Of a stretch of DNA of 5,078 nt, positions 1-5,078 are shown piece by piece. The DNA is from Bacillota bacterium (GTDB lineage Bacteria > Bacillota > Clostridia > Acetivibrionales > DSM-1351): positions 1 to 5,078 of the forward strand of contig JAEZUC010000102.1 of NCBI GenBank assembly GCA_023443515.1. The letters are read 5' to 3'. Under the pieces are notes generated by a model. It was not told where the DNA came from. It saw only the letters and a list, made by a program, of their open reading frames with translations, and ran no database searches. How positions within the stretch are numbered: position 1 is the first letter of the stretch; the number at the start of each line of letters is the position of its first letter. Position numbers and translations under genes: made by a program.

Positions 1-357
1 TGAACAGCTTCACCTAAAGCTTCTGCGTTTTTCTCTGTTGGATTTTTATTAACTGTCGTTTCTTTTTCTCTTATTTCTCCATTATCTGGTACTTCTCCTT
101 CTTTTATTTTATTTTCCAATAAATCAGGTGTACTCGCCATCATTACAACATTCTTATTCTTACCTTTTTCCACCCACAGTTCATGGCTTTCATTGCCAAG
201 CTTGAATTTGACCTTCTTAGTAAGCATTTTCCCTATAAGGGTTTTTGCTCCGCCCGCTACTTTGCTTGCAAGGTTCTTGCCCAGTTTGGCGATATTTCTT
301 AATCCTATTGCATAGAGTTTTGTATGTATTCCCGACAACAATATGCCAAGGAAGTCG
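1..357 (-). other. C-terminal module of the giant protein after a Gly-rich linker
   Basis: After a Gly/Lys/Ser linker (about residues 1066-1095, ending GGGPKGGGD) a compact segment begins with FLGILLSGIHTKLYAIG and leads to KFKLGNESHELWVEKG (E1151, H1153, W1156) and VVMMASTPDLLENKIKEG (MMASTP 1167-1172). From memory, a GExHxLWVE...MMAS-type signature recurs just before variable C-terminal domains in large DUF4157-type proteins. A polar, Asn/Glu/Thr-rich stretch follows up to the window edge, as expected of a linker to a further domain. Confidence 0.5.
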
Positions 358-3300
358 CCTCCGCCTTTTGGTCCTCCTCCTTTGCTTTCTCCTTTGGCGT
401 CGCCTTTGCTGTTTGCTTTGCTGCCGTCCGATTTGCCTATGCCCATTGCAGTCACAAGTTTTGCTCCGCTACCCAGAGTGGATGTGGCTGACTTCTCCGC
501 ATTGTTTACCATGCCTGTTGCTCCGTCGGTTACCTCGTCTATCATTCCATTTACATTGTTTATTGGTCCTTGGAGTGGCTTCATCAGACTTTGTACAGGG
601 CCTGATCCGGCGATTTTGTCAAACAACTTGTCTGCAAAGGGTATGTACTGTCTTACCAGCTCTACTATGGATTTTCCTGCTATTGCTTCAATTCCTTTGA
701 ATACTGCTTTGATTAGTGCTGATGGTGGATGAGAGATAATGAAGTTCAGTACCATGTCCACAGCCTTGTTGGCGATTGTCTTCATTAGCTGTGCTGGCTG
801 TCCCAGTATTGCTACCTTTGACTTGATGCTACCTGCTATTTCCTTGAGCTTACCTTTTACACTGCCAAAGAAACCTCCGACTGCCTCCTTTAGTTTTCCG
901 GCACCTTCGCTTAGGGTCTCTACAGGATTTCCAACTACATCCATTGCTTTTACTGCTCCGGCATATATTGCACTAAAGGTTGCAAACCATGGTTTTGCAG
1001 CTATATTAATTACTCCCAGTATCTTTCCTACTCCACCTGCAATCTTGTTATATACTCCTTTGGATACATTGAATACAGAGGATAGTGCATGAAGAACTTT
1101 GACCAGTCCCTTTTCTGCACGTCCTGATGCAGGTTCTTTTTCCCCTTTTTCGTCCTTACTTTCTTTAGGCAGACCTGTTAATTCTCCGAACAGCCCTTTT
1201 GTAAGGAATCCTGCTATTCCTGCTGCTGACAGTAGCTTTAATACATCCTTGAGTTTTATGCTTTTGATTGTCTCAACAAAGTTCATTACCGAACCTGCTG
1301 TACGTAGCAGTTGTGGTAATGTGGTTGCAAGCCATTTCACTATCTGAAGCAGTACGCTTCCTCCACCTGTTGCAAAGGCAAGAGCTATTTCTGCCGCTAT
1401 TTCTGCGGCCTCTAAGATTGCTCCGAATATCTTTTTGAAGTCCATGGTGAGGAATTTCTTTATTCCTGCCATGACTGCCTTGTATAACTTCTGCAAACCG
1501 GCAAATAAGCCATCTACTGCTTTTGCCATAAAGTTCAGTGCTGCAGTTACTCCTTTTTTCAGAAGTGCTGCTGCCTTGTTTACTGCTACAACCGCTTTAT
1601 TTACCGCTTTATCTATCAAATTGCATATTTTATTTGCTATTCCCGGGAATTTAGCAAGGAGAGTTTTTACCAGTCCTTTAAGGACAGTTCCCAATCCCTT
1701 TATAGCACTAACTATCAGCCTGCGGCCTGCTTCTATTATTCCCACTGCCAGCTGTTTTGCTTTTTCAAATATTGTTTTTACTGCCTGACGGAGTTTGTCA
1801 AATATAAAGCTGACAGCCTTTGATATACCGTCTACAATAGCTTTACCGACTTTCTTTATGCCACCCCATATCTTTCCGGCAAGACTCTTAGGTTTTTCTT
1901 CTTGCTTCTTTTTCTCTTCATCAGCATCTTTCTTGGCTGTTTTACATTCCTTTTCAGCATCCTTCTCAGAGTCCTTAAGGGTCTTTTTTACTTCGCCTTC
2001 TTTTTCATCCTTTATTTTTCCTACTTCTTTTTTCTTCTTTTCTGTCTCTGCACCGGCACTCTTTTCATATCCTTCTGTGGCAGTGTTTATCTCATTTTTC
2101 CATTGGTCTCTCAAGCCGCCTACTTCGGCCCTTGCATTTTGCTGCTCCTTTAGCTGAGTACGTTTTGCTTCTGCTTTATGGCTTTCTATCTGTGCATCAG
2201 CATTTACTTTTGCATTGGAAACTCCTGAGTCAAACTGGGTCTTGCCCTTTTGGAATTCAGTTTCCTTACCTTGAATAAAGCTCTTTAGTTGTGCATTCAA
2301 TTGAGGGTTTACCCTTGAAGCTACTTCCGGGGATATGGGAGCTTGCTTGTTTATATCAATTCCAAGCGGAAGTACTCCTCCTATAGCTTTATCCGCTTTT
2401 ATTGTCGTGGAGTCTTCCTGAGGTGCTATGGCGTTCTCACCAAAATCCTGCTTTGTCTGGTTTAATTCAGCCTGTTTTGCATTTCCGGCGTTCTGAGATG
2501 CCTCATTCATAAAGCCTTCCATCTGATTGGGGTCGGCTTCTCCTGTCATGCCTATCTCAGGTGCATTTTTTGCATATTCTTTTGCTTGCTGCTTTACTTC
2601 ATCGGCATCAATATCATCGCCTTCACGTATTTTAATATTTTCCGGCATTCCTTCACATGTTTTACCTCCTGATTTCTCACTCTTGAATGAGGATATTGCA
2701 GAATGAGCCAATTCCTTAACCTTGTTTACAACTTTTGCCGGACCCTTTTTGGCAGGTATTCCTGTCGGAGTTGGTATTACCGGAATTTTTGCCTGGGTTT
2801 TTGTTTTCTGTTTTTCAAAAGCTGTCTCAGACACTGATGAGGCCTGTGAGAAGGCATTTACTATTTCGGTTGGAGGAACACTTCCGAGTGAATTTAGAAT
2901 TTTACCCGGATCCTCCGAATTTATTTTTATTACAGGTGCTTTAACGGGAGCCTTCTTTGTCGTTACTTCATTCTGGCTCTTTGCTGTTCCGCCAAATCCT
3001 GAGGTTATTTTATTTGAAGCAGTTGATTCACCTTTTGCAGGTGCGCTCGTTTTCTGAATCGTATCTTTTTTCTTTGGTGAGACATTCTCTTGACTTTTGC
3101 TTTCAATATCAGTTTTTTGTGTGCCCTGTTTTGGCTTTGGAGACGTGTTAGGTTCAATACTTTGGGTTCGAGCCTCAGCACCTTGTTTTTTAACAGTCTC
3201 TTTTTCGGGTTTAGCTGAAATAGGACTATTTTCATTCTTAGTCTGTTGCTTTTCTTTTTTGTTACTAACTTCAGAAGGCATTTGAGGCTTTTCTCCAACT

Positions 3301-3641
3301 TTTATATCAGAAACCTTTGTTTTTTCGACTTTTTTAGCTGTTCCACTCAGAGATTTTACGGCACCTACCTTATCTTTTCCCTGTTCATCCTTCTTGTGCT
3401 CCTTCTTTGTATTAAAATCTGTAAGCATTTTCCCCAGAGCTTTATTTCCTATCGCGCTCTGTAATACTACTACATCATCACGTTTTAGCGAATCCGGAGC
3501 TTTTTTGAGTCGATGTATTATTTCTACTACATCCGCTTTCTTGGAAACCGGCTTGCGGTTCCCGGCATGCCCCTGTATGTTATTACTTTTTGCGCCGGTT
3601 GTCTTATCCTTTTGTTTTTGTGTCGTTATAACTGGACTCAT
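1..3641 (-). CDS. Giant modular helical protein, eCIS-cargo-like / polymorphic-toxin-like (C-terminus beyond window)
   Basis: Seen: one minus-strand frame runs from ATG at 3639-3641 to the left edge (last whole codon 3-5), 1213 codons with no stop noticed; the phase agrees at both ends. The start is set by AGGAGG at 3652-3657. Layout by residue: basic N-terminus with L60-Q61-x-x-I64-G65-N66-x-A68; Lys/Thr/Ser/Pro-rich, probably disordered, about 78-275; a block with PTGIPA (292-297) and DFGEN (399-403); Lys/Glu/Gln-rich coiled coil about 445-585; Ala/Lys/Leu helices about 590-1060, most hydrophobic near 738-785 around G759-G761; Gly/Lys/Ser linker about 1066-1095; a final module with W1156 and MMASTP 1167-1172. 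No signal peptide is seen. Known from memory, not searched: LQxxIGNxA N-termini and this scaffold occur in large DUF4157-type proteins linked to extracellular contractile injection systems, whose far C-terminus is often a toxin. No HExxH was found here. It lies 85 bases downstream of the HYR-CBM3 gene and is probably co-transcribed. The gene is near certain; the function is inferred at about 0.45. Alternatives are a tape-measure-like phage protein or a cell-surface coiled-coil protein. Confidence 0.92.
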   Translation of the reverse strand, partial: MSPVITTQKQKDKTTGAKSNNIQGHAGNRKPVSKKADVVEIIHRLKKAPDSLKRDDVVVLQSAIGNKALGKMLTDFNTKKEHKKDEQGKDKVGAVKSLSGTAKKVEKTKVSDIKVGEKPQMPSEVSNKKEKQQTKNENSPISAKPEKETVKKQGAEARTQSIEPNTSPKPKQGTQKTDIESKSQENVSPKKKDTIQKTSAPAKGESTASNKITSGFGGTAKSQNEVTTKKAPVKAPVIKINSEDPGKILNSLGSVPPTEIVNAFSQASSVSETAFEKQKTKTQAKIPVIPTPTGIPAKKGPAKVVNKVKELAHSAISSFKSEKSGGKTCEGMPENIKIREGDDIDADEVKQQAKEYAKNAPEIGMTGEADPNQMEGFMNEASQNAGNAKQAELNQTKQDFGENAIAPQEDSTTIKADKAIGGVLPLGIDINKQAPISPEVASRVNPQLNAQLKSFIQGKETEFQKGKTQFDSGVSNAKVNADAQIESHKAEAKRTQLKEQQNARAEVGGLRDQWKNEINTATEGYEKSAGAETEKKKKEVGKIKDEKEGEVKKTLKDSEKDAEKECKTAKKDADEEKKKQEEKPKSLAGKIWGGIKKVGKAIVDGISKAVSFIFDKLRQAVKTIFEKAKQLAVGIIEAGRRLIVSAIKGLGTVLKGLVKTLLAKFPGIANKICNLIDKAVNKAVVAVNKAAALLKKGVTAALNFMAKAVDGLFAGLQKLYKAVMAGIKKFLTMDFKKIFGAILEAAEIAAEIALAFATGGGSVLLQIVKWLATTLPQLLRTAGSVMNFVETIKSIKLKDVLKLLSAAGIAGFLTKGLFGELTGLPKESKDEKGEKEPASGRAEKGLVKVLHALSSVFNVSKGVYNKIAGGVGKILGVINIAAKPWFATFSAIYAGAVKAMDVVGNPVETLSEGAGKLKEAVGGFFGSVKGKLKEIAGSIKSKVAILGQPAQLMKTIANKAVDMVLNFIISHPPSALIKAVFKGIEAIAGKSIVELVRQYIPFADKLFDKIAGSGPVQSLMKPLQGPINNVNGMIDEVTDGATGMVNNAEKSATSTLGSGAKLVTAMGIGKSDGSKANSKGDAKGESKGGGPKGGGDFLGILLSGIHTKLYAIGLRNIAKLGKNLASKVAGGAKTLIGKMLTKKVKFKLGNESHELWVEKGKNKNVVMMASTPDLLENKIKEGEVPDNGEIREKETTVNKNPTEKNAEALGEAV
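1887..2309 (-). other. Charged coiled-coil segment of the giant protein
   Basis: Residues about 445-585 are dominated by Lys, Glu, Gln, Asp and Ala with regularly spaced hydrophobics, and contain almost no Pro or Gly in long stretches (for example ETEKKKKEVGKIKDEKEGEV). This is the composition of a long extended helix or coiled coil. It ends at the Pro of EEKPKSLAGKIW, where Trp592 opens the amphipathic helical region. It may act as a rigid spacer between N- and C-terminal modules; that role is inferred. Confidence 0.7.
3408..3641 (-). other. N-terminal LQxxIGNxA segment of the giant protein
   Basis: Residues 1-78. A basic lead is followed by a short amphipathic helix (VVEIIHRLKKAP, 38-49) and then VVVLQSAIGNKALGKML (57-73?, with L60, Q61, I64, G65, N66, A68, M72, L73). 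From memory, an LQRxIGNxAVxxLL motif in this place is common in DUF4157-type proteins encoded near extracellular contractile injection systems. Its role there is uncertain; packaging or loading is one idea. What follows in this protein is Lys-rich disorder rather than the expected metallopeptidase. Confidence 0.55.
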
Positions 3642-3651
3642 CAGCCGTTTT

Positions 3652-3659
3652 CCTCCTTT
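3652..3659 (-). promoter_or_regulatory. Strong ribosome binding site for the giant protein gene
   Basis: The minus strand reads AAAGGAGG here, a near-complete match to the anti-Shine-Dalgarno of Firmicutes 16S rRNA. It lies 10 bases before the ATG at 3639-3641, which fixes that ATG as the start of the long gene. Confidence 0.88.
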
Positions 3660-3673
3660 GCTGCTTTTAATTG

Positions 3674-3711
3674 TTACAAGCTACAATCTTTTTACAGATT
3701 GCAGCTTGTAA
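3674..3711 (-). terminator. 16-bp stem-loop between the two genes (weak terminator or processing/attenuation hairpin)
   Basis: Arms at 3674-3689 and 3696-3711 with a 6-base loop (GUAAAA in the minus-strand RNA). On the minus strand all 16 positions pair, with one G-U wobble; on the plus strand that same position is an A-C mismatch, which argues that the structure serves the minus-strand transcript. It begins 15 bases after the stop of the HYR-CBM3 gene. The bases after it read CAATTAAAAG, not a U-run, so efficient intrinsic termination is doubtful. It could partly terminate, protect the upstream message's 3' end, or be a cleavage site that sets different levels for the two genes. Confidence 0.6.
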
Positions 3712-3726
3712 TGATTTGAACCGATT

Positions 3727-5078
3727 TTATGGTTCTATTCCTCCAATTAGGTTTCCAGAGGAGTATACGGTTATTTTTGATGTTTCAGTGTAATCTCTAG
3801 CTGTTGGGTTAAAAGAGTAGTCATTGGTTTGAGTGTAGTTTGACCAGTCTTCCTTTGAAAATCTTCCCTGAACCACTACACTTTCTCCAGGTTTAAGTGT
3901 TTCAGTACTGCCAGAGAAGGTTATTTCTATGTAGTGGTCACATTGCGTACCAGTGAACAGTGCAATACTTCCCTTTACACAAGAAGTAATGTTTCTCTGT
4001 CCAGAAGTACCTTTTATTTCAGCATAATCACACCAAAAACTCTGACTCTTGTCACTGTCAGAAGTAAAATAATACCTGATTTTTAAGTCTGAGAGTTTAA
4101 GCGTTGTATCCCCTGTGTTAACAACCATTATTCTTGGATCAATTGAATTTGTTGTTGCACTTATATTTGCATTAAATGACTTTACTACATATTTTTGAAC
4201 AACGTTTATGTTCTGTACAGCTTTGGTAACATTACCGTTAGCATCTGTTGCAGTCCAAGTTACAGCTGTTTTTCCTAGAGGGAAATCTGCCGGAGCATCA
4301 TTTGTTACATTTGCATCGAATATGTCAGTTGCTGTTGCTGTTCCAATCAGCACCTTTGTTCGTGAGCCTGTTGCAACTACTGTAATATCTGCCGGTATTT
4401 TCATCACAGGTGGTGTTGTATCCTTTACCGTAATATACTGCTCACCCTGTGATTCATTACCATTAATATCTCTCGCCATCCATTCTACGGTTGTTTTGCC
4501 TAATGGGTAGTCTTTAGGTGCATTATTAAGCAACATTACCGGGAAGATGTCAACTGCTGTGGCTCTTCCAATGCTAACAGGTGTCCTTATTGCTGTTGCT
4601 TCCACGGTAATGTTATCAGGAATGGTCAATTTAGGCTTAGTGGTATCCGTGATTGTTATATTTTGATAACCTGTTGTAACATTTCCATTTGCATCCGTTG
4701 CTGTCCATGTTACTTTTGTTGTATTTATCGGATAATCCGCTAAACCATCATTTGTAATATCCACGTGGAAAATATCAGTCGCAGTTGCTTTTCCGATTTC
4801 AACAGGTGTTCTTACTGCTGTTGCTTCAGTTGTTACTTCTTGCGGAACACTCATTACTGGTTTTGTTGTATCCACAATAGTTACTTTTTGTACTGCTTCT
4901 GCTACATTTCCATTTGCATCGGTTGCTGTCCATGTTACTTCTGTTGTTCCCATTGGGAAGGTTTCAGGTGCATTATTTTTGATTTCCACTGGGAATATGT
5001 CTTTTGCATCAGCCTTTCCGATGTCAACAGGTGTGAGCACATCTGTTGCTTCCGTTGTTATTTCTGGCGGAACACTTA
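3727..5078 (-). CDS. HYR-repeat protein with C-terminal family 3 cellulose-binding module (N-terminus beyond window)
   Basis: Seen: 449 complete codons from 5076 to 3730, then TAA at 3727-3729. The frame is open through the right edge, so a GTG at 5038-5040 is an internal valine codon, not the start. Visible residues 1-294 are four tandem repeats of 75 residues, each with an ATDANGN-like core and three ending in DTTxP, typical of HYR (hyalin-repeat) Ig-like domains. Residues about 296-449 match CBM3: a TTNSIDPR strand, NTGD, FWCDY (W348, C349, D350, Y351), GRFSKEDWSNYTQTNDYSF (R405, W411), and a C-terminal GGIEP where many CBM3s have WGxEP. Known: CBM3 binds crystalline cellulose or cellulose chains, and HYR domains act as rigid spacers or adhesion modules in extracellular proteins. 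Inferred: a secreted or surface cellulose-adhering protein. Its signal peptide and any catalytic, dockerin or anchor domain would lie upstream of the visible part. None is seen here, so enzymatic activity cannot be judged. It is the first of two same-strand genes. Confidence 0.95.
   Translation of the reverse strand, partial: SVPPEITTEATDVLTPVDIGKADAKDIFPVEIKNNAPETFPMGTTEVTWTATDANGNVAEAVQKVTIVDTTKPVMSVPQEVTTEATAVRTPVEIGKATATDIFHVDITNDGLADYPINTTKVTWTATDANGNVTTGYQNITITDTTKPKLTIPDNITVEATAIRTPVSIGRATAVDIFPVMLLNNAPKDYPLGKTTVEWMARDINGNESQGEQYITVKDTTPPVMKIPADITVVATGSRTKVLIGTATATDIFDANVTNDAPADFPLGKTAVTWTATDANGNVTKAVQNINVVQKYVVKSFNANISATTNSIDPRIMVVNTGDTTLKLSDLKIRYYFTSDSDKSQSFWCDYAEIKGTSGQRNITSCVKGSIALFTGTQCDHYIEITFSGSTETLKPGESVVVQGRFSKEDWSNYTQTNDYSFNPTARDYTETSKITVYSSGNLIGGIEP
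3730..4191 (-). other. CBM3 domain of the HYR-CBM3 protein
   Basis: About 154 residues from YVVKSFNANIS to the C-terminal GGIEP. Compared from memory with the CBM3a of the clostridial scaffoldin CipA, the planar-strip Asp is kept (D350), but its neighbouring His is Tyr (Y351). The loop that carries a binding Tyr in CipA is shorter here and lacks it. The Arg and Trp of GRFxKxDW are kept (R405, W411). Inferred: the cellulose face is partly preserved, nearer the CBM3b type. Three cysteines are present (FWCDY, ITSCVKG and TQCDHY), so a disulfide is possible. Confidence 0.9.
4195..5078 (-). repeat. Four tandem 225-bp HYR-domain repeats
   Basis: The repeat unit is exactly 75 codons. Units start with the hydrophobic residue before the xIP/xVP motif: unit 1 from the right edge to 4855, unit 2 at 4854-4630, unit 3 at 4629-4405, unit 4 at 4404-4195, where it runs into the CBM3. 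Shared positions include EAT at 10-12 (VAT in unit 4), IG at 20-21, DIF at 27-29, TVEW/KVTW at 47-50 and D-x-NGN at 54-58. Units 1, 2 and 4 share ATDANGNV exactly; unit 3 is most divergent (ARDINGNE). DNA-level similarity is also visible, for example the repeated gcatcNgttgctgtccatgttac stretch. More units may lie beyond the right edge. Confidence 0.93.

Noticed and set aside
590..1890. Transmembrane pore or tape-measure protein reading of the Ala/Leu/Lys helical region
   Set aside because: Lysines are spread through nearly all helices, so most are amphipathic rather than membrane-spanning; only about residues 738-785 are hydrophobic enough to consider. A tape-measure role cannot be excluded, but the LQxxIGNxA start and LWVE/MMASTP module fit it poorly.
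3005..3298. Minus-strand open stretch of 97 codons
   Set aside because: It lies out of frame inside the Lys-rich part of the giant gene, has no ribosome site, and is Lys/Leu/Arg-rich only because of the A-rich sequence.
343..3711. A string of plus-strand open stretches (343-732, 739-1092, 1099-1347, 1435-1788, 1795-2157, 2722-3057, 3394-3711)
   Set aside because: All share one register, offset in a fixed way from the minus-strand giant gene, have Phe/Ser/Leu-rich low-complexity translations and lack ribosome sites. They are the antisense image of Lys/Glu/Ala-rich codons. Their constant register supports a single unbroken minus-strand frame.
3660..3726. A promoter for the giant gene within the intergenic gap
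   Set aside because: Most of the gap is taken up by the hairpin and ribosome site; no convincing paired -35 and -10 boxes with normal spacing were seen on the minus strand.
4208..4510. Plus-strand open stretch of 100 codons opposite the HYR repeats
   Set aside because: It is antisense to well-recognised HYR domains and itself resembles no protein family I know.
5038..5040. GTG as a possible start of the HYR-CBM3 protein
   Set aside because: The frame continues upstream to the edge and the preceding residues complete the first HYR repeat, so this codon is internal; no Shine-Dalgarno precedes it.

Overview
The window reads as part of a low-to-moderate GC clostridial (Firmicutes) chromosome, probably from a cellulose-degrading relative of Ruminiclostridium or Acetivibrio. 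This rests on the clostridial-type family 3 carbohydrate-binding module (CBM3) at 3730-4191, the AGGAGG ribosome binding site, and the Lys/Glu/Asn-rich proteins. The organism is an inference; no marker gene is present.

The window is almost entirely two long minus-strand genes, both cut by a window edge. In transcription order (right to left), the first is the 3' part of a secreted modular protein at 3727-5078. It has four tandem 75-residue HYR (hyalin-repeat, Ig-like) domains followed by a C-terminal CBM3. Its N-terminus lies beyond the right edge. An 85-base gap follows, holding a 16-bp hairpin without a clear U-tract and a strong ribosome binding site. The second gene, 1-3641, encodes a very large modular protein with at least 1213 codons visible; its C-terminus lies beyond the left edge. 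In order it has: a basic N-terminus with an LQxxIGNxA motif; a Lys/Thr/Ser/Pro-rich disordered stretch; a short conserved-looking block; a long charged coiled coil; several hundred residues of Ala/Lys/Leu amphipathic and hydrophobic helix; a Gly-rich linker; and a small module with an ESHELWVE...MMASTP signature.

From memory, this layout resembles the large proteins associated with extracellular contractile injection systems (eCIS), many of which carry a DUF4157 metallopeptidase and a variable C-terminal toxin. No HExxH metallopeptidase motif is seen in the visible part. The working hypothesis is that a cellulose-binding surface or secreted HYR-CBM3 protein is co-transcribed with an eCIS-cargo-like or polymorphic-toxin-like giant protein. 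The sequence directly supports the two genes, their shared direction and their domain layout. The functional link is inference and depends on genes outside the window. No RNA genes, CRISPR arrays, insertion sequences or other mobile elements were seen.
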